Shown in pieces: positions 1-8,154 of a stretch of DNA of 64,000 nucleotides (its first letter is position 1; the number at the start of each line of letters is the position of its first letter). The position numbers and the translations under genes are program-made. The stretch is from Hyphomicrobiales bacterium. Lineage in GTDB: Bacteria > Pseudomonadota > Alphaproteobacteria > Rhizobiales > NORP267. The stretch is from positions 275,544 through 339,543 of the forward strand of contig JAJFHA010000020.1 in assembly GCA_021775875.1 (NCBI GenBank). The letters run 5' to 3'. The notes beneath the pieces were generated by a model. That model made no database searches. It worked only from the letters and a program-made list of their open reading frames with translations, and was not told where the DNA came from.

Positions 1-2
1 CC

Positions 3-1061
3 GATGGCCGACTTTACGCTTGCTATGAAACGCCCGACGAACTGGAGCGAAAGCGAAAACGTTTGCTGGCGCGGGGTCGTCCTCCGGTCTATGACCGGGC
101 TGCCCTGGATCTGGATGCAGGGCAAATTGCTGCCCTTGAAGCCGAGGACCGCAAACCCCATTGGCGGTTCAAACTGGAAAACCGTGCTGTCCGTTGGAAA
201 GATGAAGTGCGTGGCAACCAGTCTATCGAAGCAGGCTCCTTGTCTGACCCGGTTCTGATCCGTGCCGACGGGTCTTACCTCTACACCTTGCCAAGCGTCG
301 TGGATGATATCGAATATGGCGTCACCCTGATTGTGCGGGGCGAAGACCATGTGGCCAATACCGGCGTGCAGATCCAGATTTTCGAAGCCCTCGGTGCGAC
401 CCCGCCGGGCTTTGCCCATCACAATCTTTTAACCGACGCGTCTGGCGAGGGCCTTTCCAAACGCATGGAGTCCCTGTCATTGCGAAGTTTGCGTAGCGAC
501 GGGTTTGAACCGATGGCGGTTGCCAGCCTTGCCACAACCATTGGTACATCTGAACCTGTCAGCCCGCACCCGGACATAACGGCGCTGGCGACAATTTTCG
601 GCTTCTCGAAAATTTCCCGTAGCCCTGCCCGTTTTGATTATGCCGAGCTGGAAAGCCTGAATGCAAAATTGCTGCATCAAACACCTTTTGCAGATGCTGC
701 ATCCCGCTTATCTGAGCTTGATATTTCCGGTGGTGAAGAATTCTGGAACGCGGTGCGTGGGAACCTGGAAAAATTCGCCGACATTTCGCTCTGGTGGAAT
801 GTGGTTGCCGGAGACGTAAATGCCGCCGCCGACAACCTGGAATTTCTTGGTAAAGCCGCTTCCCTGTTACCGTCAGAACCATGGGATGAAGCGACATGGT
901 CCGCCTGGACCGGGAGTGTCAAAGCTGAAACGGGTGCAAAGGGCAGGGAGTTGTTTCACCCTCTTCGCAAAGCTCTGACAGGGGAAGATCGCGGCCCGGA
1001 AATGAGTGTCCTGCTGCCCCTGATAGGTCGCGAAACCGTGTTAAAGCGATTAGCGGGCTAA
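3..1061 (+). CDS. gltX: glutamyl-tRNA synthetase (3' part)
   Basis: Class I aminoacyl-tRNA synthetase that charges tRNA-Glu in the cytoplasm. The reading frame is already open at base 3 and matches the family stretch just after the HIGH region, so the true start lies left of the window and about 100 N-terminal residues are missing. Visible hallmarks are the RGEDH stretch of the catalytic domain and a KMSKS-type loop written as LSKR at about base 445. The rest is the helical anticodon-binding part. The gene ends 3 bases before the convergent DUF2865 gene. The LSKR form and compact C-terminus suit one of the two GltX paralogues common in alphaproteobacteria; which one cannot be decided here. 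Confidence 0.93.
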   Translation, partial: DGRLYACYETPDELERKRKRLLARGRPPVYDRAALDLDAGQIAALEAEDRKPHWRFKLENRAVRWKDEVRGNQSIEAGSLSDPVLIRADGSYLYTLPSVVDDIEYGVTLIVRGEDHVANTGVQIQIFEALGATPPGFAHHNLLTDASGEGLSKRMESLSLRSLRSDGFEPMAVASLATTIGTSEPVSPHPDITALATIFGFSKISRSPARFDYAELESLNAKLLHQTPFADAASRLSELDISGGEEFWNAVRGNLEKFADISLWWNVVAGDVNAAADNLEFLGKAASLLPSEPWDEATWSAWTGSVKAETGAKGRELFHPLRKALTGEDRGPEMSVLLPLIGRETVLKRLAG

Positions 1062-1064
1062 GGT

Positions 1065-2309
1065 TTAACCTGCATTGTCATTTTTCCCGGTGCTATTTTC
1101 GTTGCGGTCAATCTCAAGCACGGATTTGTCCCCGGCGTGCGTTGGGGATTGAGAAAAATCCTTGCGGACATCGTCTGCGCTGGTGGCAAATCGGCTGTTG
1201 ATATGAGCCTTGTCCACTTCAGGTTCAGGTGCGTCGCCGTTTTTAGCGGCGATCCTGGCTTCAATTGCTCCGGCATTGTTATCCGGCCCGGACTGGTCCA
1301 GATCGCGCAACGGCAGGTTTCCAAGAAGGACACTGCCCGGGGCAGCCGTACTGCTATTCCGCGCCGTGTCCGATGCTGGAACATTGCCGTCGGCCTCCCG
1401 GTCGCCTGTCACCATGGCTTCTTCAAGTTCCCGAGCGGCCTGAGCATCAAGAGAGGCTTCAAGTTGCAGGGTTGTGGCATTGCAACTGCACCCGCGAACC
1501 ACTTCGCGGCGGAACCGCCAGGCATTGTCCAGCGCGTCGTAAGGTTGCCCTTGCGTTGTCGTCATTTGTTCGGTGGACCCGCCCGGATTTGGGTGGACAT
1601 ATAATTGCACATCTGATGTCGGGCACATCGAATTGCAGGTGCCTGCATCTTCCCCGAATCGGCTCGGCAGGGTTGAAAAGCTGATCGGGAAATAAAACCC
1701 GTCACAGGTGCGGACACAGAGCGTGCGGTAGGTTGTTATATCTCCCAACAAGCGGCCGCCCTGCGGGTTCATGGATCTGGGCCTGGACAAAATCCCTGCG
1801 GACGGGTCCTGGAACAGGCGGAACCGCGCCCGGCTGCGAGGCGCGAAACGGCGATATTGCGGGCCGCACTGATACCGGCCAAGCGATTGCATCAAGCGGT
1901 CGCGGACCGGGTCCGGCCGGTTGTCGCTAAAAATATCCCGGCGCTGGCGGTTGAGTGAGGCAAGGTTATCCTGCATCTCTTCCATCTGACCTTCGATCTG
2001 AAGACATTGCGGTGGACGCCGAGGCTGGAAAATAAAAAACCCGCGACGCTCGCACCCCATTTCCTGGGCTTGCCGTGACACCGCACTGAGTTCCTGCTGT
2101 TGACGGGCGATGGCGCGATCTAATCGCGACACCTGTTGGCCGTTGCCGGAGCGGCTTGCCATGTGGCTTGCCAATTCCTGTTCCAGCACGCCGCATTGAG
2201 GCGATACCGCCGCACTTGTATTGCCCGGCATCATCAGGGCAATTGCTGTCGCCACCATTGGCAACGCCAGACGCAAGGGGGATTTCCGCGTATCAGATTT
2301 CAAGACCAT
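1065..2309 (-). CDS. DUF2865 family secreted protein
   Basis: A 414-residue protein of unknown function. An N-terminal hydrophobic segment (about residues 12-33, ending near TSAA) looks like a Sec signal peptide, so a periplasmic location is likely. A Gln/Arg-rich, probably coiled-coil stretch follows (about 35-130). The diagnostic DUF2865 block TYRTLCVRTCDGFYFPISF comes next, with several paired cysteines (CNSMC, GCSCN) suggesting disulfides. The last ~120 residues are Asp/Ala/Asn-rich and look disordered. This family is essentially alphaproteobacterial, which supports the taxonomic call. No catalytic motif was recognised. Confidence 0.8.
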   Translation of the reverse strand: MVLKSDTRKSPLRLALPMVATAIALMMPGNTSAAVSPQCGVLEQELASHMASRSGNGQQVSRLDRAIARQQQELSAVSRQAQEMGCERRGFFIFQPRRPPQCLQIEGQMEEMQDNLASLNRQRRDIFSDNRPDPVRDRLMQSLGRYQCGPQYRRFAPRSRARFRLFQDPSAGILSRPRSMNPQGGRLLGDITTYRTLCVRTCDGFYFPISFSTLPSRFGEDAGTCNSMCPTSDVQLYVHPNPGGSTEQMTTTQGQPYDALDNAWRFRREVVRGCSCNATTLQLEASLDAQAARELEEAMVTGDREADGNVPASDTARNSSTAAPGSVLLGNLPLRDLDQSGPDNNAGAIEARIAAKNGDAPEPEVDKAHINSRFATSADDVRKDFSQSPTHAGDKSVLEIDRNENSTGKNDNAG

Positions 2310-2317
2310 TCCAATTG

Positions 2318-2950
2318 TTATTCAGCATCAGGCTGATTGGTAGGATGTGCGTCTATGAATGCAGCAATTTTTTGACAATGCGCTTCAACGGCTTTGATTT
2401 TTGGATACTCGTCCAGCGACATATTAAACCGGTGGGCGTTGAATAATTGCGGCATCAGGCACACATCCGCCAACGTTGCGGTGTCACCAAAACAGAATTC
2501 TTTACCCTCGATGGCCGGTTCGATGGCGTCAAATCCGAGTTTGATCCAGTGCACATACCAGGTATCGACCTGATCCTGTTCAAGGCCGAGCGGGTCTTTC
2601 AGATATTTCAGGATACGCAGATTGTCGATCGGATGAATGTCGCAAGCGATGATATCGGCAACGGCCCTGATTCGTGCTTTTCGTATGGCATCGCCGGGCA
2701 ACAGGGGTATTTCTGGCCAGGTTTCTTCAAGATATTCCAGAACGGCCATGGATTGGGTGAGGTAGTCACCATCATCCGTCTCAAAAACCGGCAACAATTT
2801 TTGCGGATTGATCGCTATAAATTCTGCTTCGCCTTGTTCGCCTTTTGCGAGGTGTATGAAACGATCCTGATAGCTGATCCCTTTCAGGTTGAGTGCAATG
2901 CGCAAGCGATAGGCCGCGGATGACCTGAAATATCCCCACAATGTCGGCAT
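2318..2950 (-). CDS. maiA: maleylacetoacetate isomerase (zeta-class GST)
   Basis: Glutathione-dependent cis-trans isomerase converting maleylacetoacetate to fumarylacetoacetate in tyrosine/homogentisate breakdown. The 210-residue length is normal. The zeta-class active-site signature SSAAYR is at residues 10-15, inside an N-terminal thioredoxin-like domain (KLLPVFETDDGDYLTQSMAVLEY holds the glutathione-contacting segment), followed by the all-helical C-terminal domain. It lies 8 bases after the MarR gene on the same strand and is divergent from the dioxygenase and hydrolase of the same pathway, which strengthens MaiA over a generic GST. Confidence 0.88.
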   Translation of the reverse strand: MPTLWGYFRSSAAYRLRIALNLKGISYQDRFIHLAKGEQGEAEFIAINPQKLLPVFETDDGDYLTQSMAVLEYLEETWPEIPLLPGDAIRKARIRAVADIIACDIHPIDNLRILKYLKDPLGLEQDQVDTWYVHWIKLGFDAIEPAIEGKEFCFGDTATLADVCLMPQLFNAHRFNMSLDEYPKIKAVEAHCQKIAAFIDAHPTNQPDAE

Positions 2951-2958
2951 GTTTTGTC

Positions 2959-3459
2959 CTATTCTGTCTGGTCGATGTTATGGTTCATGGTCTTTGCCAT
3001 TTCCTTGGACTTTTGCTTCAATCGGGACAGAATTCGGTCCAGGACCTCGACGTCTTCAGGGTCAAGCGCGCTTTCCAGTTCTCCGGCGAAACGAAGTGCG
3101 ACGGGCACAATTCTGTTGTAGGTATCCTTGCCCTTGTCGGTTAACGACAGGATAATCGAGCGCTTGTCATTTTCGTCTGTATGTCTCGCAATAAGACCCG
3201 ATAATTCAAGCGCAGCGATGGCGCGGCTGACCTTGGTTTTATGCATATGGGTTCGTATGCCAATTTGCTTGGCGCTGAGAGTGCCCGTTAGGCCAAGATT
3301 AGCTATAACGCGCCATTCCGGGATGCCAATGCCATATTGTCGGGAATAGACGCCAGCCAGCGACTGGCTCACAATCTCGGCCAGGATATTGAGCCGGTAG
3401 GGTAAGAATCGCTCGAGTTCAAGCTCTCTATTGTTGTCTTTTTCCGGGTCGGTCCCCAT
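2959..3459 (-). CDS. MarR family transcriptional regulator
   Basis: A 166-residue winged-helix repressor-type protein. The central HTH (AKQIGIRTHMHKTKVSRAI, about residues 78-97) and the beta-wing with DKRSIILSLT are clear. It is divergent from homogentisate dioxygenase and co-oriented with maiA (8-base gap), so I infer control of homogentisate catabolism, perhaps with an aromatic acid as ligand. The 121-base divergent spacer contains an imperfect palindrome that could be its operator. HmgR in pseudomonads is an IclR protein, so that name is not transferred. Confidence 0.85.
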   Translation of the reverse strand: MGTDPEKDNNRELELERFLPYRLNILAEIVSQSLAGVYSRQYGIGIPEWRVIANLGLTGTLSAKQIGIRTHMHKTKVSRAIAALELSGLIARHTDENDKRSIILSLTDKGKDTYNRIVPVALRFAGELESALDPEDVEVLDRILSRLKQKSKEMAKTMNHNIDQTE

Positions 3460-3499
3460 GGCAAATAACTATCTTCTCTGGACATTAGTCGCATCTGTA

Positions 3500-3515
3500 A
3501 CTAAATATTTGTAGT
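3500..3515. promoter_or_regulatory. candidate MarR operator
   Basis: ACTAAATATTTGTAGT is an imperfect palindrome (6 of 8 positions match between half-sites) in the spacer between the MarR gene and the dioxygenase. Size and position suit a MarR dimer. A second inverted repeat (CAGGGAT / ATCCTG) follows at about 3523-3541. Assignment rests on symmetry and location only. Confidence 0.4.
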
Positions 3516-3580
3516 CCTGTTTCAGGGATCAGACAATCCTGAACAGAACCTACCTTAGCCGGAAACGAGGGGAAAGCGCG

Positions 3581-4753
3581 ATGGCTACTAAAGATATTTC
3601 ATTTCCAAAACGGGCAGGGCGAGCTTCAAGACAAGCCCATGTGGATTTTCCGGAAGGCACATTTGAGCGGGAAATTGGCCGCGAAGGTTTCTTCGGCCCG
3701 GCCACGCAAATGTACCATACCCACCCGCCCACGGGCTGGGTAAGCTGGTCCGGACCTCTACGCCCCCATTGCTTCGATCTCAATCGCATGGCCGATGGGG
3801 GGAGTTGTTACTGGGATAACCCGACCATTTTGCATAATAATTCGGTAGGTGTCCGGCGCTGGGTAACAAGCGGCAAGATGGATCATCTTGTGCGCAATGG
3901 CGACGGCGACGAATTGCTGTTCATGCACGAGGGATCAGGGTCCCTCTTTTGTGATTATGGCCATCTGGAATACGAAGCTGGCGATTATATCATCATTCCC
4001 CGTTCAACCATGTGGCGGATCGAGGCCCGTGAAAAAACCACGATACTCGGCATCGAATGCACCAACGGCAATTATAAGCTGCCGGACAGGGGCATGATCG
4101 GCAATCAGGCGCAGTTTGACATGGGCGTTCTTGATACGCCGGAAATGGACGAAGCGTTTATCGCCCAGCAGGACGAGAATGAATGGAACGTCCGGATCAA
4201 ACACAGAAATCAGGTCTCGACGATTGTCTATCCATTCAACCCGCTAGATGCGGTTGGCTGGCAGGGTGATCTGGTCCCGATCCGCCTCAACGTCCGCGAT
4301 ATTCGGCCCATCAACAGCCACCGCTACCATTTGCCGCCATCAGCCCACACAACCTGGGTCGGTAACCGATTTGTCATCTGCACCTTTGTGCCGCGCCCGT
4401 TTGAGACTGATGCCGACGCGCTCAAAGTACCGTTTTTCCACAATAACGACGATTACGATGAGGTATTGTTCTATCATTCCGGCAATTTTTTCAGCCGCGA
4501 TAATATTGATACCGGCATGATGACCTGGCACCCGTGCGGGTTCACCCACGGTCCTCATCCCAAGGCATTGCAGAACATGTTCAAGGCGAAAAACCCGATG
4601 TCGGACGAAGTTGCCGTCATGCTGGATACCCGCGACCCGCTTGAAGCGGGGGAGGCGGCTCTGGACGTTGAATTGCAGGATTACACGGATTCATGGCGGA
4701 CGTCGGATGGCCCTGTCACGGCGCCAAAAATCCCGAAACCGGATGCCGAATAA
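3581..4753 (+). CDS. hmgA: homogentisate 1,2-dioxygenase
   Basis: Non-haem Fe(II) ring-cleaving enzyme turning homogentisate into maleylacetoacetate. The 390-residue protein has the cupin fold and the iron-site region near the C-terminus: a His in FHNNDDYDEVLF with the following Glu, and a later His in HPCGFTHGPHP. It is shorter than the usual ~430-445-residue enzyme, but a compact form is seen in several alphaproteobacteria. A purine-rich GAGGGGAAA precedes the ATG. Divergent from MarR and maiA and followed 18 bases later by fumarylacetoacetate hydrolase, so substrate identity is well supported by context. Confidence 0.85.
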   Translation: MATKDISFPKRAGRASRQAHVDFPEGTFEREIGREGFFGPATQMYHTHPPTGWVSWSGPLRPHCFDLNRMADGGSCYWDNPTILHNNSVGVRRWVTSGKMDHLVRNGDGDELLFMHEGSGSLFCDYGHLEYEAGDYIIIPRSTMWRIEAREKTTILGIECTNGNYKLPDRGMIGNQAQFDMGVLDTPEMDEAFIAQQDENEWNVRIKHRNQVSTIVYPFNPLDAVGWQGDLVPIRLNVRDIRPINSHRYHLPPSAHTTWVGNRFVICTFVPRPFETDADALKVPFFHNNDDYDEVLFYHSGNFFSRDNIDTGMMTWHPCGFTHGPHPKALQNMFKAKNPMSDEVAVMLDTRDPLEAGEAALDVELQDYTDSWRTSDGPVTAPKIPKPDAE

Positions 4754-4771
4754 AGAAGGACAAGTTTGAAT

Positions 4772-5782
4772 ATGAAACTGGCAACACTGAAAAGTGGTTC
4801 CCGGGATGGCGAACTGGTGATCGTCTCCAACGATTTGAGACGTTACACGCCCGCAGGCAGTATTGCGGCGACCATGCAAATGGCACTCGATGATTGGGCC
4901 AGACTGGCCCCAGAACTGGCGGCGCTCTCCGAAAAGCTGGAACTTGGCATGGTCGAGGGCGAACATTTTTCTGAAAGCGATGTCCGCTCACCATTGCCCC
5001 GCGCCTATCAATGGGCGGACGGATCAGCCTATGTCAATCACGTGGAGTTGGTCCGTAAAGCCCGCAATGCAGTGTTGTCGGACAGTTTCTGGACCGACCC
5101 ACTGATGTATCAGGGCGGATCAGATTCGTTCCTTGATCCACACGCGCCCATACCGTTGGCAAGCGAAGATTGGGGCGTGGATTTCGAAGCCGAAGTCGCG
5201 GTGATCGTCGATGATGTCCCCATGGGTGTTTCGGTTGAAGCAGCAGGCGCACACATCAAACTGATAATGCTGGTCAACGACGTTTCCTTGCGTGGTCTCA
5301 TCCCGGCAGAACTTGGCAAGGGGTTCGGGTTTTTTCACGCCAAACCGTCGTCTGCTTTTTCCCCGGTTGCTGTGACCCCGGAAGAATTTGATACAGCATG
5401 GGACGGTGGCAAATTAAATTTGCCACTTCTCTCCCATTTGAATGGCGCGTTATTCGGCAAGCCTGACGCAGGCGTTGATATGACTTTCTCGTTCAATGAT
5501 CTGATCGCCCATGCGGCAAAGACCCGGCCCCTTTGTGCTGGAGCAATCATCGGCTCTGGAACCGTTTCAAACAAGTTGGATGGCGGGCCTGGAAAACCGG
5601 TCAGTGAAGGCGGTGCGGGCTATTCCTGTATCGCGGAGGTGCGGATGATTGAGACAATCGAAGATGGTGCCCCGACGACCCCATTCATGAAATTCGGCGA
5701 TACCGTCCGGATCGAGATGATGGATGCCGACGGAAATTCGATTTTCGGCGCCATTGATCAGGAACTGGTAAGCGCTGAATAG
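4772..5782 (+). CDS. fahA: fumarylacetoacetate hydrolase family protein
   Basis: Last step of homogentisate breakdown: hydrolysis of fumarylacetoacetate to fumarate and acetoacetate. FAH-fold metal ligands are visible as the acidic pairs in DFEAEVAVIVDD and in LVNDVSLR, and the substrate-loop region GTVSNK is present. At about 336 residues it is the short bacterial form. A TTG two codons upstream (4766) could also start it, but the AAGAAGGA ribosome site at 4753-4760 is better spaced for the ATG at 4772. It forms an operon with hmgA. Confidence 0.86.
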   Translation: MKLATLKSGSRDGELVIVSNDLRRYTPAGSIAATMQMALDDWARLAPELAALSEKLELGMVEGEHFSESDVRSPLPRAYQWADGSAYVNHVELVRKARNAVLSDSFWTDPLMYQGGSDSFLDPHAPIPLASEDWGVDFEAEVAVIVDDVPMGVSVEAAGAHIKLIMLVNDVSLRGLIPAELGKGFGFFHAKPSSAFSPVAVTPEEFDTAWDGGKLNLPLLSHLNGALFGKPDAGVDMTFSFNDLIAHAAKTRPLCAGAIIGSGTVSNKLDGGPGKPVSEGGAGYSCIAEVRMIETIEDGAPTTPFMKFGDTVRIEMMDADGNSIFGAIDQELVSAE

Positions 5783-5791
5783 GCAAAAAAC

Positions 5792-6355
5792 TTATAATGC
5801 CGTTTGCCAGACCTTGATCGATTCAATCGGCCAGAGCAGCATCAATATATTCAACGCCAATCCATCGCGGATCACGATCATGGTTATGGTCTCAAACGCG
5901 ATTGCCAGGGCGACGGTGATCCAAATTGGCAGTCGGAATGCCATCCAGAACCCAAACCCCATGGCGATGATATCGAATGTAGAATTGATCACACTGTCGC
6001 CGAAATAATCGAGTGCGATGGTTGCTTCCCGGTAGCGCTCGATAATCAAGTTGGTGTTTTCAAGAACTTCCCAACCGCACTCGATCAGCATCGCTGCGAC
6101 CAGTCGCCAGCCGATACTGGCCCCGCGCATGAAGAGGTAGGCCATGCCATAGAAAATAATGCCATGAATGATGTGAGACGGCGTATACCAGTCACTCAGA
6201 TGCTGGGAATTCTCCGAACTAATGACTTCGCCGTGCCAAAGCTTGATCGTGCCGCAGGTGCAAATCGGATCACGGCCCATGGCCAGCAAAATGACGATGG
6301 TTATGATCAGCAGCGCCAAAGCGGCCCAATAGCCCTTGCCGATACTCAATTGCAT
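5792..6355 (-). CDS. UPF0314 / DUF2585 membrane protein
   Basis: A 187-residue integral membrane protein of unknown function with four or five hydrophobic segments (about residues 8-26, 60-78, 120-145 and 148-180). The conserved family block CTCGTIKLWHGEV followed by SQHLSDWYTPSHIIHG and the later ECGWEVLENTN are diagnostic of DUF2585. The His, Asp, Cys and Glu residues in these loops suggest a metal or catalytic site, but nothing is established. Convergent with fahA (9-base gap). Confidence 0.82.
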   Translation of the reverse strand: MQLSIGKGYWAALALLIITIVILLAMGRDPICTCGTIKLWHGEVISSENSQHLSDWYTPSHIIHGIIFYGMAYLFMRGASIGWRLVAAMLIECGWEVLENTNLIIERYREATIALDYFGDSVINSTFDIIAMGFGFWMAFRLPIWITVALAIAFETITMIVIRDGLALNILMLLWPIESIKVWQTAL

Positions 6356-6369
6356 TTTTAGCCTCCGCG

Positions 6370-7659
6370 CTAGCAGACCCGTGCCGGAATTGTCAAAAAC
6401 CCGCGAAATCTGGCGCGGCCGCCGCGCTCCGGTTCGCCGATCAATTTATAATCCGGGAACCGGGCGAGGAACCGTGAAATTGCTATTTTTCCCTCCAGCC
6501 GGGCCAATGACAACCCGGCACAGGTATGCGGACCGCCGCCAAAGGCCAGATGACGATTGGGTCTGCGCGAAATATCAAACTGGTCGGGATCAGGAAATTG
6601 TTCAGGGTCCCGGTTGGCCGCCCCCATACCAAGCCAGATACGGGTGTCCGGGCCCATTTTCACGCCACCAATTTCGACGTCCGTCGTGGTGATCCGGTTG
6701 CCGAGCTGGTTTGAAGACTCAAACCGCAAGCATTCTTCAATCGCTTTGTCGATTCCGTCCGGATCAGCTTTCAGACGTGCCATTTCTTCGGGCCATTCCA
6801 GCATCAAATATAAACCGTTGCCGATCAGGTTAGTTGTAGTTTCGTGTCCGGCGTTTAGCAGGAAAATACAATTTTGCAGCAATTCGATTTCGCTCAACCG
6901 GTCGCCGTCTTCCCCTTCAATCAGCCGGGTCAACACATCGACCGCAGGATCACCGGGATTTTTCCGCCGCTGGGTGACAAGCCCGCCAAGATAATCAAGC
7001 ATCTCGGTCACCGCGCGGTTGCCACGCGCTTCCTGCTCCGGCGTCAGAACGGCTTCGAGCGCACCCAGCACCGCAAGAGACCAACCCCGCAACGGCTCAC
7101 GCTCCTCGTGGGGCACATCCAGCAGATTGCCGATAATCTCAACGGGAATGGCGGACGAAAAGTCTTCGATCAGATCCACGTCCCGCTTGGCTGCCATGTT
7201 ATCGAGCAAATCATCAACCAGTTGGATAAGACCGGGTTCCATGCTGGCAATGGCCCGCGGTGTCAGCGCTCCCATAATCAGTTTTCGGACGCGGGTATGC
7301 AGCGGAGGGTCGTTAAAAACCAGACTGGTCGTGTGATGCTCGTAAAGCGGGCTATGCCCATATTTCGGCAGGAATTCCTTTTTCTTGTCGGAACTGAAAC
7401 TGGTCGTATCCCGATAAATCTGCACCAGATCGGTATAGCGCGTAGCGAAATAGGCCCCGTCCGGGCATAGATGCATCGGAGAATGCGCTAACAATGCCTG
7501 GTAGGTGGGGTAGGGGTTTATGTAAAATTCCGGCCGGATATTGAGCGGATCAAAATTTGCTGCCATGTCCTGCGCCTTGGCGGCATCCCATCCAGGCTCC
7601 TCATTTCGCTTGGGCAGATAGGACTCTACTTCAACGCTCTCATTCAAATTATCAGTCAT
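6370..7659 (-). CDS. cytochrome P450
   Basis: Soluble haem-thiolate monooxygenase of about 429 residues. The I-helix motif AGHETT, the K-helix ExxR (ECLR) and the haem-binding loop FGGGPHTCAGLSLAR with the axial Cys (residue 380 from this start) are all present. The frame is open 49 codons further upstream, but that stretch is Arg/Pro-rich and unlike P450 N-termini; the ATG at 7659 (MTDNLNE) is preceded by GGTGAG and is preferred. No ferredoxin or reductase gene is adjacent, so the electron donor must be elsewhere. The substrate cannot be told. Confidence 0.9.
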   Translation of the reverse strand: MTDNLNESVEVESYLPKRNEEPGWDAAKAQDMAANFDPLNIRPEFYINPYPTYQALLAHSPMHLCPDGAYFATRYTDLVQIYRDTTSFSSDKKKEFLPKYGHSPLYEHHTTSLVFNDPPLHTRVRKLIMGALTPRAIASMEPGLIQLVDDLLDNMAAKRDVDLIEDFSSAIPVEIIGNLLDVPHEEREPLRGWSLAVLGALEAVLTPEQEARGNRAVTEMLDYLGGLVTQRRKNPGDPAVDVLTRLIEGEDGDRLSEIELLQNCIFLLNAGHETTTNLIGNGLYLMLEWPEEMARLKADPDGIDKAIEECLRFESSNQLGNRITTTDVEIGGVKMGPDTRIWLGMGAANRDPEQFPDPDQFDISRRPNRHLAFGGGPHTCAGLSLARLEGKIAISRFLARFPDYKLIGEPERGGRARFRGFLTIPARVC

Positions 7660-7915
7660 GATCTCACCACTTGTTTCAATTGGGATCATTGCTGATAGTT
7701 TGTGAGAACTCCAGAGTGCCGGGAAAAATAAACCCGGCTCCGGAGGCAGCCGGAACCGGGAGACCCGGAGAACCGGGTGATCTGTCCAGCAAACATATCG
7801 ATACATACCGACAATCGGCTGGAAAGCTGAAATTCGTCACGTCCAGGCCATTCCGATTGACGGGCATTCCTGAAGTGATGAGAGGACGGAGAGCAAGCCT
7901 GGCGGCTCAAGACTG

Positions 7916-7939
7916 AATAAAACCCGTATCGGATGCGGG
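7916..7939 (-). terminator. orphan rho-independent terminator-like hairpin
   Basis: Read on the minus strand, CCCGCAT-CCG-ATACGGG forms a 7-bp stem (one G:U pair) directly followed by TTTTATT. No annotated minus-strand gene lies between here and 8154, so it would end an unannotated transcript of up to about 200 bases or act as a roadblock ahead of the P450 gene. Confidence 0.45.
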
Positions 7940-8040
7940 GGCAGGCAGGTTAAGATTACGTGTCTCACCAACCTTGATTTGCCAGACTTTGTTTGTGTCT
8001 CCGTCCTGACAAGAATCAATTTGCACTATTCGCTTTGAAT

Positions 8041-8089
8041 TGACCCTGAACCCTTCGTTCATGTTGGGTTCATGTTCGCGGTTGGGTCA
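8041..8089. repeat. nested inverted repeats upstream of TadG array
   Basis: TGACCC (8041-8046) and TGAACCC (8047-8053) are mirrored by GGGTTCA (8066-8072) and GGGTCA (8084-8089). The motif GTTCATGTT also occurs twice. The group ends 65 bases before the first TadG-like gene, a position that suits an operator or a 5' leader hairpin. Confidence 0.5.
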
Positions 8090-8154
8090 ATAATTAACCG
8101 AAATTACACCATGAAATCCCATAGTCAGACTCGAAAACCGAGGAATTTAGCGAA

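Larger units (their letters stand above)
7660..8154. other. intergenic region between P450 and TadG array
   Basis: About 495 bases with no convincing gene. It must hold the P450 promoter (minus strand) and the promoter of the first TadG-like gene (plus strand). Two structures stand out: a terminator-like hairpin on the minus strand at 7916-7939 and nested inverted repeats at 8041-8089, both listed separately. Confidence 0.6.

Noticed and set aside
4766-4771. TTG start for fumarylacetoacetate hydrolase
   Set aside because: The ribosome site would be only about 5 bases away; the ATG at 4772 is better placed.
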